DNA of 64,000 bases from Tetradesmus obliquus (taxonomy: Eukaryota; Chlorophyta; Chlorophyceae; Sphaeropleales; Scenedesmaceae). The DNA lies in assembly GCA_030272155.1 (NCBI GenBank), contig CP126194.1, forward strand, positions 1,727,501 to 1,791,500. Direction: 5' to 3'. This document shows positions 45,293 to 56,587 of the stretch, piece by piece; position 1 is the first letter of the stretch; the number at the start of each line of letters is the position of its first letter. The notes under the pieces were generated by a model, which searched no databases, was not told the origin of the DNA, and saw only the letters and a list, made by a program, of their open reading frames with translations. A program made the position numbers and the translations under genes.

Positions 45293-48200
45293 ATGGCTGC
45301 CAACGCAACCGCATCAGTGCTGGCCCCACATGGAGGCACCATCCACGCCATGTGGATTCCCTGCGTCGTCTTCGCACACGTTTTTGCCGGCTACTTCATG
45401 CTGCGCATGCTGCTGGTGATGTTCCCCAAGGCAACGGCAGACTTCAAGCGCAAATTCTGCTGCGGCAGCAGCGCCAGCACCCAGCAGAAGCACACACCAA
45501 AGCCAGGTGAGAGGCTGCAAGGGCTGCAAGGCTTGTGTGAGGCCTTGCAATACACTTTGGCTTGCAGGAATGGCAGCGGAAGGCTGGGTTGGAGGCAGGG
45601 CACTAGGCCGAGGTTTCAGGTGCCTGCGCACTGTCAGCTGTGCAGATGCAGCAGCAGCAGCAACAGCAGCAGCCAACTAGCACAGCGTTGCAACCCCTTG
45701 CATGCAGCTGTAGCGAACTATGCAACTGTGCATCCGAACATGATGGCAGCTTGGGCTTGCTTAGGGCAAGGGCATGCAGATTGCAGTGATGATTGCACGA
45801 GACCATCGCGCATGCAGCAGCAGTGGCGCGCAATCCGGATGTGGCGTTCCCGCTCTCTACAACTTGCATGCCTGCGCAAGCGAGCATTGTGAATAGCAAC
45901 TGCATGTTGCAGCAGGATGTGCACTGCTTGTAGGACTAGTGCATCTCGCATGTACCCGCCCTGCTGCTGTCTGCTGCAGGCTTTGTGCAGCATGCACACG
46001 CACTTCCACCCCTTCTTCATTGTTCAGAGACACTCATAACCTCTGTCTCTACTGCTTGCACCCCTTCTTTGCACCCTCTCTGCAGTGAGCCCCAAGGCAG
46101 CTGCCGCACAACATGTGCGCTTTGACACCGCCAGCAGCCCAGACCAGTCCAAGGGCGCTGCTGCTGCTGCCGCTGCTGCTGCTGCCAAGGACGCCAACAT
46201 GGGCCGTTCAACCACAACGTATTATGACGCTGATGATGAGGAGGCAGGCTTGCCTGACATCTCAGGTTGGGTGCTGGGGGTCTCAGCATCGGCTGGGCGA
46301 GCATTTGATGGCTGGGTGGAGCACTGCATGAAGCACTGCATGAAGCACTGCATGAAGCACTGCATGATTCACTGCATGATTCACTGCATGAAGCACTGCA
46401 TGAAGCACTGCATGAAGCACTGCATTATTCACTGCATGATTCACTGCATGAAGCACTGCATGATTCACTGCATGGTTCACTGCATCGTTGCCTGCCTGCC
46501 TCTCTGTGCATGTTCTGTTGGCTGCCCTGCCATTCAGTGTGGGGTGCTGTGTGCATCCTCTGCATTCCATGCTGCACCATTACTTTGTTGCATCAGCTGC
46601 ACTGCGGGTTGCCACACAAGCCTATGCGCGCCTGGTGTTACATCATTCCTCCCGCTGCCTCCTGGTTCATGTCTTCTGATGTATGCTCACCTCGACTTCT
46701 GCTGCTGCTGCTTTGTGCTGCTGCTGCTCTTGATGCGTCCCAACCAACGCCAATTTCAAATCCACCAGCCGCCGGCAACGGCGCTGCTACCACCGCGCCC
46801 AGCAAACGCAGCCAGCTGCTGATGCGTCGGCTGTCCACCATGATCCGGCCCATGGCCATGGAGTGGCAGGACATTGGCTGCAGCTACAACACCAGCAGCG
46901 GCATGCGCACCGTGCTCAAGGTGCGGCTGGTGGAGAGTGTGATGCTATGCTGAGTGCATCTGCATGTGCTGCTGTTGCTGCTGCTGGTTTCTGGCCGCGA
47001 CACGCTGGTTCTTTGCTGTGCTGCATGCATTATTGCAGCATGCAGTCTTCGCTCTCCCACTCAAGCTGCCCATCCTGACACGACCTCAGCGAACATGATT
47101 TCTCAAACAAACTCGTCCTTCTTGCGTATCTTCTTGCACATCTTCACTGCAGGCTGTTTATGGCAAGGCCGAGCCGGGTGACATGCTTGCGCTCATGGGC
47201 CCCTGTGGTGCGGGCAAGTCCACACTGATGGACATCCTGGCTGGCTGATCACTGATACATTTCATTATGTTATTTCTGTTACAGGCTGTGTATGGCAAGG
47301 CTGAGCCGGGTGACATGCTGGCGCTCATGGGCCCCTCTGGTGCGGGCAAGTCCACGCTGATGGACATCCTGGCTGGCCGCAAGAGCGTGGGCAACCTCAC
47401 CGGCAGCGTGCTCGTCAACGGCCTGCCGCGCAAGAAGGACGAGTTTGCGCGCAAGACGGCCTACGTGCCACAGGTGCGCGGCGGGAGGTCTGCTGCAAGC
47501 TGATGTGCTGCACTGCTGATGTGCTGCACTGCTGCTGTGCGTCAAGCCGTTGCATCAGCGTTGGGTGCAGTTTTCAGCCGTCAAGGTTGTGCCTGCCTTC
47601 CTACATCAGCTGCTGCTGCTCAGTGCCTACACATCAACGGTAACAGCCAATGGCAACCAGTCACCAAGACCTTGTGTCCTCCCCTTTCTCCCTGCAGGAC
47701 GACAACTTCATGCCCACCATGACTGTGCTGGAGACCTGCTCCTACTACGCCACGCTGACGCTGCCGCGCAAGCTGGGCAAGGCCACGCGCCAGGAGCGCA
47801 TCAAGGAGGTGCTGGCGGCCATGGGGCTGAGCCACACCACGGGGACCCTGGTGAGTGCACAATCGCTACGCTTGTTGTTGCGGCATGTGTGGTTGTTTTG
47901 AATGTGTGGTTGTTTTGAATGTGTGTGTGGGGCGGCTGCGCTTGGTCTTACTGTGATATATGGTTGTTGAGCGTGTGTGAGGAGGTGCTGGCGGCAATGG
48001 GGCTGATCCACACCACGGCGACGCTGGTGAGTGCTGTTGGGTGGGCAGTTGCATCTTGGTGTGAGCTGGTTGTGGGAATGTGTTGCGGGCTGGCGGTCAT
48101 GGGGCTGAGCCACACCATGGGGACACTAGTGAGCGCTTGCGCTTGTTCTTATTATGTCGTACGTTGTTTGAGCCAGAGAGAGCGTGTGTGTGTCTGCGGC

Positions 48201-51200
48201 CATGGGGCTGGGGGACATAACGCAGGCCCTTGTGAGCATGCGTGTGCAGTTGTATTGGTTGTGTGCAGTCTCATGCTGCAGCGGCAGGCTGCATTGTACG
48301 GCTCCTGAGGTGTGTGCTTGTGTGCACTCTGCAGCTGTCACTCGGCTTTCTGGCTTGGAAGCAGCCGCGCTGTCAGCACACATGTTTCAACACAATTTAC
48401 TGTAGTAAACCATACGTACAAACCCAACTTCAAACCTGCTGCTTCCGCTGCTGCTGCTGCAGGTGGGTGGCACCCTGCCTGGCGGCATCATCCTGCGCGG
48501 CCTGTCTGGCGGCGAGCGCAAGCGCCTCTCCATCGCCAACGGCATCATGTCCACGCCATGCATCGTGTTCCTGGACGAGCCCACTTCTGGCCTGGACAGT
48601 TTCGCTGCGCTGAGCGTTATGAGTTACATGCGCAGCATGGCGCGCGAAGGCCAGACCGTGGTGTCCTCGATCCATCAGCCGCGTGCAGCCATCTGGGCGC
48701 TGTTTGATACGGTGGGCGGCTGTGTGTTGGTTTGCGAGTGGTGTGAACATGACAGACGGCAGTGCGGTGTGTCTCTGCTGCCTGGTGTGCTTGCTCTGGG
48801 ATTGTGTCAGCTTGCAGGCACGGTCACTGCTGTGCGCTCTTCTTACATGCTGTGTGCCTGTGTGCCGGTCTGCATTGTGACGCGTTATCTTATCGTCCTT
48901 CTAACCACGTTGCATCCTGCAATCTTGCCGCAGGTGACGCTGCTGTCCATGGGCCGGCTCATGTTCTGTGGCCCCCGTGAGGAGATGGCCCCTTGGTTCA
49001 CTGAGGGCTGCGGCTACCCGTATGACCCCCGCATGCACGGCCTGGTCTCCGACTGGGGCATGGACCTGGTCAACATCGGCTTCAAGAAGCCCGAGGTGTG
49101 TAACCTTGTTCAAAATTGTGTTATTTTGTCATGTGTGACGTGGGTGTGTGTTCGATGCACGGCCTGGTCTCTGACTGGGGCATGGATCTGGTCAACATTG
49201 GCTTCAAGAAGCACGAGGTGTGTTATTCACCTCACTGAGACTGTGTTCGTTCACGTCATGCACAGCATCGTCTGTGGTGTGTCATCGAACTCGTCAGCAC
49301 TCTCAGCTGTCCTGCACTCAATCTGCCGCCTGCCTCGATAGCTGTCACAGCACCTGGTCGTCCTTGCCGTCTCCTGTGCTGCGTCATCCACCGCTATGCC
49401 TTTTGCCGCTGTCCCTTCCCTGCAGTCCCTGTTTGGCCGCATGATGAACACACTGGAGGAGCTGGACACAGCAGCAGACGCCTTCCGCAAGCGCTACCTT
49501 GCCGGCCAAAGCGGTCTCACCGCACCCGCAGCAGCAGCGCGCGGCACACCCCCACCGGCTGGCAGCCGCACTCCCAGTGACACAGAATTTGCGCTGCTGG
49601 ACGCTGCATATGGCAGTCCCGGCAGCAACACAAACACGCAGCAGGGTGGTGCACAGGCTGTGGCGGCCATGAACCGTGCACTGGACACTGTGCAGGAGGC
49701 AGAGCAGCGTGGTGGCAATGGAGGGAGTGCAGGCGAGCAGCAGGGTGGGTGCTGTGGCATGGGCGGCCGCAAGCCATCTTCTGCCAGCTGGTTCACGCAG
49801 TTCAGGTGAGGGGGAGATGAGGCAGGCAGGCTGTGGCCCTGCGTGTGGAGAGCTGGCGCGCTGCAGTGCAGCGTCTTTCGTCTCATGTGTTGCCTGCCAG
49901 CTGGTTGATTCAGTTCAGGTGACGGCCCAGTTGTGTAGTTGGGTGTGCTGACTGGTACGGCATGCGTGGGTATCTTTGCTCTTGCGCTCTTTATGAGGTC
50001 TGCTGCCATCATGTTGCAAGGCTTCCGCACGCGTTGCACCCTTCTTTTATTTGGGTCTCACCTGCTGGTCTGCCGCCGCCCTGCTGCGCACCTCCCGCCA
50101 TCCTACAGGGTGCTGTGTGGTGTGTATGCGGACTTGTATCGCATGCATGGGTACCTGTCTTCCGTGCTCTTCATTGAGGTGTCTGCTGCTGCAACCGTGG
50201 TTCAAGTTGCTGCACGCGTTGCACCCTTCTTTCAGCTTGGTCTCACCTACCTGTCTGCCACCGCCCTGCTGTGTCTTCTCTCTTTTCCTCTCTTTGCAGG
50301 GTGTTGCTGTGGCGCGAGTTTTTGTCAGTCACGCGCAACCCCGCAGACGTGGCGGGCCGCTGCCTCATCTTCTCTTGGCTTGCCATCTTTGTGGGCCTCA
50401 TCTACTACAACCTCAGCTCAGATGTGGACTCGCTGCGTGCCCGGCTCAACGTGCTGTTCGTGGAGCCCGTCATCCTGCTGCTGCTGCCGTATGTGTACAT
50501 GTCGCTGTACACGGCCGACAAGCAGTACTACATCGCAGACTCAAGCGCGAAGCTCTACCACCCGAGCGCGTATTACGTGGCGAAGCAGATGGCTGTGATG
50601 CCGTTTGCGATCCTCAACGTGCTGCTGTTCAGCTTCACGCTGTATGGGCTGGCGGGGCTGCGGCCGGACGGCTGGGCCATCGGCATCAACGGCTTGATGA
50701 GTGTGCTCATGTACCTCATCGCTGCACAGGTGCGGCTGGTTGAATTTGAGGTTGAGGTTGCTGTTGAGTTTTGGCTGTTGAGGTTCAGCGCGATGCTGCA
50801 ACGCTGCTGAGCTCTTTTCAAACGGAACCATTGATGCAACAGCCTGGTGCAACTGCTTCTTTGCACTTCAGCACCATGCAAGCATGCCTGCAAGTCCTGC
50901 ATGGTGCAGCACGCTGCAGTGTTTTTCACTCTGCCCCACTCTCCTGCGCTGCATGCGTCCTGCAGGTGCTGGCTTTTGCTGCTGTGGTCACCCCCAACCA
51001 GGATGTTGCGTTCATGCTGGCCATCGCGTGGACTGCTGTCAACCTGCTCATGAGCAATTTCATGGTCCGCTACAAGGACATGACCCAGGTCTGGTTCAGC
51101 CAGCTGAGGTGAGGCTGCCAGGCGTTTGTGTTTGGAACAATTTTTAATGTACAGCAGGACTCTATTATCTATGTACAGCAGGACATGACCCAGGTCTGGT

Positions 51201-51827
51201 TCAGCCAGCTGAGGTGAGGCACTGCTGCGCTCCTGGACGTTTTTTCACCGCTTTGCCACGTCGTGGACGGCAGGGCTTGTTGCTGTGCATTGTCCTGTCG
51301 TGCATCTGCGTGTCTTCATGAGCTCCTTGCTGTAAACGCTTATGTTGTCATTGCCTGCGCTGCGTCAGCTCTTAAGCTCCCCACAGCGATGCATATGGTT
51401 TCAGAGACACTGCGTGAACATCAGCCATCACACTCCCAAGACCTTACCTGGACTGACCTCTCCCCCTGCCCGCTCTACTCCTTGCATCCCCACAGGTACA
51501 TCTCCGCCATGGGCTATGCTTTCGAGGGCTACGCGCAGGCCGAATTCAAGGGCATCAAATACAGCTGCGCCGGGGGCCTCGCCCCCTCCATCACAGCCTA
51601 CCTTCCCATTTTCCTGCCAAACACGCCAATTCTGCGCGGCACCCTTGTCACCGGCCAGTTGGCAAACCCTGGAGCAGACTGCGTTGTCGAGCTGGGCAGC
51701 ATCCTGGAGTACTTTGAGCTGTTCAGGCCTCTGTGGATGATCGTTGTCATCCTGGTTGGGTACCTGCTGTTCTTCCACATTGTGACGTACCTGGGCTTCC
51801 TGTGGCTGACCAAGAAGGAGAAGCGCT

Positions 51828-51829
<2 letters not shown>
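45293..51829 (+). CDS. ABCG-family half-transporter with extra N-terminal membrane segment
   Basis: Eleven exons: 45293-45506, 46086-46265, about 46784-46920, 47285-47473, 47698-47850, 48463-48711, 48934-49095, 49426-49805, 50300-50729, 50966-51108 and 51496-51829, about 855 residues. The ATG sits in a strong context (CAGCCACCATGG). An N-terminal hydrophobic stretch ([20 protein letters not shown]) precedes an Ala-rich linker. The nucleotide-binding domain has Walker [10 protein letters not shown], the ABC signature LSGGERKR, Walker [14 protein letters not shown] and H-loop SSIHQP. A 120-residue low-complexity linker (exon 8) follows. The membrane domain starts [20 protein letters not shown] and ends WLTKKEKR, with TM helices such as [18 protein letters not shown] and [19 protein letters not shown]. 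This NBD-TMD order is that of ABCG half-transporters, which work as dimers exporting lipids, sterols or wax precursors. The substrate cannot be read from sequence. Confidence 0.88.
46318..46485. repeat. 12-bp minisatellite in ABCG intron 2
   Basis: Fourteen units of ACTGCATGAAGC or ACTGCATGATTC. As 12 is divisible by three, retention of the intron would add a Cys/His/Met-rich stretch (HCMKHCMIH repeats) in the frame of exon 2. The splice donor TCAG/GTTGGG just upstream suggests it is normally removed. Confidence 0.95.
47153..47248 (+). pseudogene. Decoy copy of the Walker A exon, with stop
   Basis: A complete copy of the exon start lies 37 bp before the real exon (47285). It keeps its own acceptor (CACTGCAG) and reads [20 protein letters not shown], then stops at LAG-TGA. 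Walker A has Ser changed to Cys at one position. Use of this acceptor would truncate the protein. Confidence 0.9.
47805..48240 (+). repeat. Four copies of an ABCG exon end plus donor
   Basis: The end of exon 5 ([15 protein letters not shown] then GTGAGT) at 47805-47859 is repeated at about 47979-48035, 48088-48136 and 48196-48240. Each copy is followed by a GTGAG(T/C) donor. Identity falls with distance: the second copy retains [15 protein letters not shown], the last only the AAMGL core. Confidence 0.9.
49030..49222 (+). repeat. Two copies of ABCG exon 7 end
   Basis: [21 protein letters not shown] with its GTGTGT donor (49030-49100) is repeated at 49152-49222 as a nearly identical intronic copy ending KKHE before GTGTGT. 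Confidence 0.9.
49957..50320 (+). repeat. Duplicated intron end with acceptor before ABCG exon 9
   Basis: About 165 bp at 49957-50120, ending CTACAG/GGTGCTGTG, match 50140-50320, ending TTGCAG/GGTGTTGCTG, with many substitutions. The unit therefore contains the intron end, the acceptor and the first bases of the exon. Confidence 0.75.
51072..51219 (+). repeat. Two copies of ABCG exon 10 end
   Basis: [11 protein letters not shown] with donor GTGAGG (51072-51115) is repeated almost unchanged at 51177-51219. The motif ATGTACAGCAGGAC also occurs twice between them. High identity points to a recent event. Confidence 0.9.
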
Positions 51830-51859
<30 letters not shown>

Positions 51860-51935
51860 TCTATGGTTTGCTTTAGCCGACCATGAAGCAAAAGTGCTAG
51901 AGCAGCAACAGAAGCAGCAGCAGCAGCTCTTTGGC
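51824..51935 (+). repeat. Duplicated stop-codon region with CAG tracts
   Basis: The ABCG stop context GCGCTAGAGCAGCAG...AGCTCTATGG recurs at about 51892-51930 as GTGCTAGAGCAGCAA...AGCTCTTTGG. CAG runs (51831-51859 and a shorter one) are part of the unit. This is 3' UTR sequence. Confidence 0.85.
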
Positions 51936-53540
51936 TTTTGGAAGATCTGTGTACCCAGGTGTGTGCGTGTGATGGGTTATGAGCCATGCTTGCAGGCAGT
52001 GCTGCTGCATTAGGGCTCTGGCCTGATCACCAGCAGCAGGCCTTGTGTCTGATTCGGGGCTCACATGCTGGCATGTGTTTTGTAGTTGGGCCTGTACATA
52101 GCCTGAATGGGGTGCGGGTGCATGGGAGACTGCTGCCGGTGGTGCGGCGTGCAGGCATCAGCCGGTGGTATTATGCTGCTGTCTGCGTGCGCTGCGGGCT
52201 TGGAGGACACGGCAGGCCCCAATGATGGGTTTATGTGTGTTTACATGTGTGTCCACATGTGTGTTGTACATGGCCGCATTGCGCGCGTGTGCCTTTGGGG
52301 GTGGTGCTCACAGTGTGCTGCTTGTGCAGCTGCAGGTGTTTGAACCTGATGTGTGGTTGGTCTTGCTGCACGGTAGGGTTCATCGGCGGCCAGCGGCCCC
52401 GGGGATGTTAGTTCAACATGTTAGTAACAGAGAAAGTGTGAAGACTGAATGTGCTGGGGTGCGAGGCAGGGTAACGGCATGGGAGCTGCATGCAAGCTTG
52501 TAGATTGTTAGGTTGGGTTGGGGCTTGCTGGCTCAGACGATGGTTTGGTTACGCATGCAGAACTGCTTGCGAGATGGCAGACCGTGGGTTTGTACAGACA
52601 GGTGGGAATCGGTTTGGTTTGAACGGCGGTGGTCGCAGGCTGTTGATTGCTTTAGCGCATTACCTACCTTGCCTACTGTATATGCCCCACCCATGTTGGA
52701 GTAAATCACACTGCATAATATTTTTGAGTGTGTTGCTTGCCTGGGAAGCGTTGATCGATATATTGATTGATTTGGCATGCTCTGGCATGTGCGGCTGGTT
52801 GGACAGTGGCTCAGTGGCGCTGTAGCATAGGTTTTAGCTGCTGTTTTGGGTTTCTGCTGGTCGCTGTGGATCTGCACTGCTGCACAGCAGTCCAGCTGCA
52901 GGCTCAACTTCAGGTGGATTGCTGATGAATCTTTGCATGCTGCATGTTTGTTGACAGTTGCAATGCGGTGCATTCAGTGCGGTTCATGTGATGCTAGAGC
53001 TTGGTGGCAGAAGTGGTGCAACAGCACTCGGAACACAGATCAGCAGGTTGTTGCTGATTGCCTGGGTGGGTGCTTTGCGGTTGGTGCGAGCATGCAAGCG
53101 CAATACTGGCGCGCTGTTGGCCAGAAAGTAACACTCCCAACATTACATGCAATCACACAAACAGCATACCCGCTGAATTGGCCCGCTCAAGGTCAGTGTC
53201 CGTGCCGACAAGGTGGTTCGCAAGTACATGGTTTCATGTGTGTGCTTTCATCATGCCATCCCCTGCCGCTGGCGCAATCATGTGCAGTGCACGGCTCTGC
53301 GAGCATGTTGCAGGACATGCTGCAGCAACCCCTGGAGCAGCAAGAGTACAGGATGGAGTGCATGGCTCCAACTTAGCATGCTCTGGCATCGCTGGTGTGA
53401 CTACTTGTGGAGGCTTGAGACCATAGCTTGAGCTCTTTGCATATGCTGATGGTGTGCTTGGGATTGTGCTACCCTGTTTGCTACAGCTGCAGGGCTTGTT
53501 GACGCACCCTGCAGAGCTTTCCATGTCATGTTTTGCCCAT
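51860..53540. other. Downstream and intergenic region after ABCG
   Basis: Apart from the short duplicated piece near 51892, this stretch is G/T-rich and holds several unsupported open frames. I see no recognisable exon until the candidate at 53545. Confidence 0.45.
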
Positions 53541-53544
53541 TTGC

Positions 53545-53760
53545 CAGCACTTCAGTGCACCGGTGCGCATGCAGCAAGACTTTCTCAGCACTGGTCTGCT
53601 CTCCTACTGCGCATTTGGTTACATCACATCAGGTGCCATGAGGCCGCCAGTCAAGCTACAGCCAGATATGAAGGAAGATGTGTTCAGGTACTACATGCAC
53701 ACTGTTGTCGACGCCTTGTACAGCATTGGCGCCCATGTTGGACTGGGCCTATTACGATGA
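53545..53760 (+). CDS. Candidate terminal exon of an unrecognised protein
   Basis: After a TTGCCAG acceptor-like site the frame reads HFSAPVRMQQDFLSTGLLSY, CAFGYITSGAMRPPVKLQPD, MKEDVFRYYMHTVVDALYSI and GAHVGLGLLR, then stops. The composition looks like real protein and differs from surrounding noise: mixed hydrophobic and charged residues, no repeats. No convincing upstream exons were found, and I cannot name the family. It may be the end of a small plus-strand gene between about 52 and 53.7 kb, or a relic. Confidence 0.35.
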   Translation, partial: QHFSAPVRMQQDFLSTGLLSYCAFGYITSGAMRPPVKLQPDMKEDVFRYYMHTVVDALYSIGAHVGLGLLR

Positions 53761-55821
53761 AGATCTGATGCTATGCTTGTTTGGGATGGCACAAGGCTCC
53801 GCTTTGCTGCAAGCTTGCTGGCATGCTCCGAAGTTGTTTCTCCAAAACCACTACGGCGCAACGTCTCATGAGGGCTGCTGCTCATGTCCCTTGATGATGC
53901 TGTAGGCTTGGCAAACCAGACGTGCTGGACCGTCAACTTTGTGCAGTTGTTAGTTGTGTACTTGCAGAGCAGCTGCTGCAGCGTCTTGGTCCGCGCATGC
54001 GTGCGTATGCTGACGTCAGCGCTGCATCTCCTTTTGATTAGCAAACCTGCTGCTGGTGTACATGATTGGTACAACAGGTCACATGAGCAATGAGTTGTAC
54101 AAAAGAGCAGTGCGTTAACGGCAGGTGCGTGATGGTTGAGACTCAACAGTCGTTCACCACCTGCTTCTGGCCCCCGCAAGTTTTCAATTAATTAAACGTT
54201 GTTTGACCGTGTTGGACAGTCGCGGAGCATTAGAGCCACACAAAAACAGCGGTGTATCTGAGGTTTGTAATCAATGCTGGACCTTTCTCCTGAGTAAGCA
54301 GCGGCTATCGTCCCACAAGACAGTGTAAAAGCATGCTGACGCTACTGCGTGACATGTCAGTTACGTGTCCTAACACGCTGCCAGCATATTGCGTTTCCTG
54401 CGAGACCGCACAGCTAACAGCACAGTCATCCCGCTGGATAATATGCAACAATATTGCTGACATGCTTGGCAGATGTGTCATTGCTGCATCAGTAAACTGG
54501 CAGTTCTCACAGTACTTGCTGGCAGGAAGCTTCCATATGCAACAGGACACGGCACTGGGTTTAATGTGGCTGAACAGGGCCAAGCACACACACGTGCCAA
54601 TAGCAATATGCAGACTTAAGTAAGCAAGCAAACAACATGCTAAGACTGCGGCCTGACAGCCCATTAGTCCTGTGCTACTCTGACGGCTGTGCAGTCGACT
54701 GTTTTTGGGTTTTGCAGACCCACACGGGCGACCAACTCCTAAGTTAGCGATAGGCTGCAGCCTGAGCAGCTGCTCAGTGGCTGAACAGGAATGACATGTC
54801 ACCACTTTACCTCAGCACACAATGCTGCCTCATAGTCAATTGCACCCACACCAGTTGCTGGGCACAACAGCCACACAATGGCTGCATGTGCACATTGCTG
54901 CGCCTCAACTTGCCACAAAGTAACAACGAACAACCACCCTATTACATCCATTCGTGTTGACAAGCTGCTGAGTCGCCACGACTGCACGCTACTGCCGACG
55001 CCACTGTAAAAGCGACCAAGCCAACACCCCACCCCTCACTATTCCCACGAATCAACCAGATATAAGATTAACCTTGGCAGCAAAACCGCAATGCATCCAG
55101 CAATGCAGAAGATCAGCACCGGCGCGTTGTTTATGCACAGCAGACATGGCAGCAAAGCCACAAGCCTCAGTGCCAAGCTGACAACTTTGCAAAGAGCCTT
55201 AAAGTGCCGTCAGTGGCACGAATTGCACGAATTGCATTGCAAAACCTTGGTAGTGTGCAGCATTGCTCAGTGATGTGCAGTAATGCACAACACAATATGC
55301 GCAACAGGTCTCCAACGCCTTCGACATGCTGTACATGTCGCCTACAATGCTGCCCACAAGCACCCGCTTTGTAACATCACACTTTCCCCTAAACACACCA
55401 CCTGATGCCACAAACAGAACTCACCCCAAATATGGATTGCATGCACACCAGCTGTGGAACACTGGCCACCACACAACACATAAGCAATGCAGATCAAACC
55501 ACCCATTGCTGCGCATGTAAACCGGCTGGCAAACTGGCGATCGTTACTCAATCCTGCGACACAATATTGCATTTGTTGAATGACGGAAGAGTGGCAGTGC
55601 ACAGGCTTGACCTCCCCAGCACAGGCCATATCTGCACAGCCCGTGCTAATCCCATCACAAAGCCTGGATGCAAGTCTCAGCATCAGTGTGGCACCCCCGA
55701 AGCTCAATGCTAAGCGGTTTGGTATTGCAACCGTATGCGTTACCGCCAATTGCACAGGCAGCGCATAGTCCCCCAAAAGCCTGCAGTAGCACACCATCAA
55801 ATAGTGCGGCAGCCCAACTGC
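53761..55821. other. Intergenic region downstream of the receptor-like kinase
   Basis: 2 kb with no recognised gene on either strand. It should contain the 3' UTR of the minus-strand kinase. Confidence 0.45.
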
Positions 55822-55866
55822 TCAGTCCCATGGCTGATCCTTCAGGTTGCCAAAAGGACTGAACGG

Positions 55867-55909
<43 letters not shown>

Positions 55910-56544
55910 ACCTGCCCTTCACCAGGACTCTGACCACCTGCTGCATCAGCATCGCTGCTGCCTGCATTGAGATCATCAGACTTTCCTGCTGGCTGCTGCT
56001 GCTGCTGCTGCTGGTGCTGCTGCTGTTCCCTAGCAGACTTGCAGGCATCCTGCAGCTGGCCTGGCTGGCAGGCTGCTGCAGGTGAACCTGAAGCTGTCAG
56101 GCCATGCTGCTGCTTCTCTACTCCCACAGCAGCAGCAGCAGCAGCAGCAGCGCCAACTGCAGGCTTGCTGTCATCACCAACGTTGACTTGGGCATCATAA
56201 GGTGCAGCAGGGGAGGCAGCATCCTGCCCTGCCCTGCGCACTCCCAGCACAGCAGCAACAGCAGCGGCAGCAGCAGCTGCTGCAGATCTGCCTCTGTATA
56301 CATTACCGCCCTGGCTTCCTGCTGCCACTGTTGCCTCCGCACTGTCCGCATTTTCACTGACACCGCTTGCAGCCGCAACATCGCCCAGAGCATCAGTTGG
56401 TGGCAGCACGATCTGTTCAACGTCTGCACTGAAGTGGACCTTGCGCAAGCTTGCGGCAGGGCTCCTTGCGCTGCCACCTACGCTGCCGCCGCTGCTGGCA
56501 CTGGCTGCACTGCGCTGGGTTGCTGGTGCCGCTATCAGGGGCTG

Positions 56545-56587
<43 letters not shown>

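Noticed and set aside
52500..53430. Several plus-strand frames over 100 residues after ABCG
   Set aside because: Composition is Cys/Trp-rich and irregular, frames overlap each other, and no splice-linked domain could be recognised.
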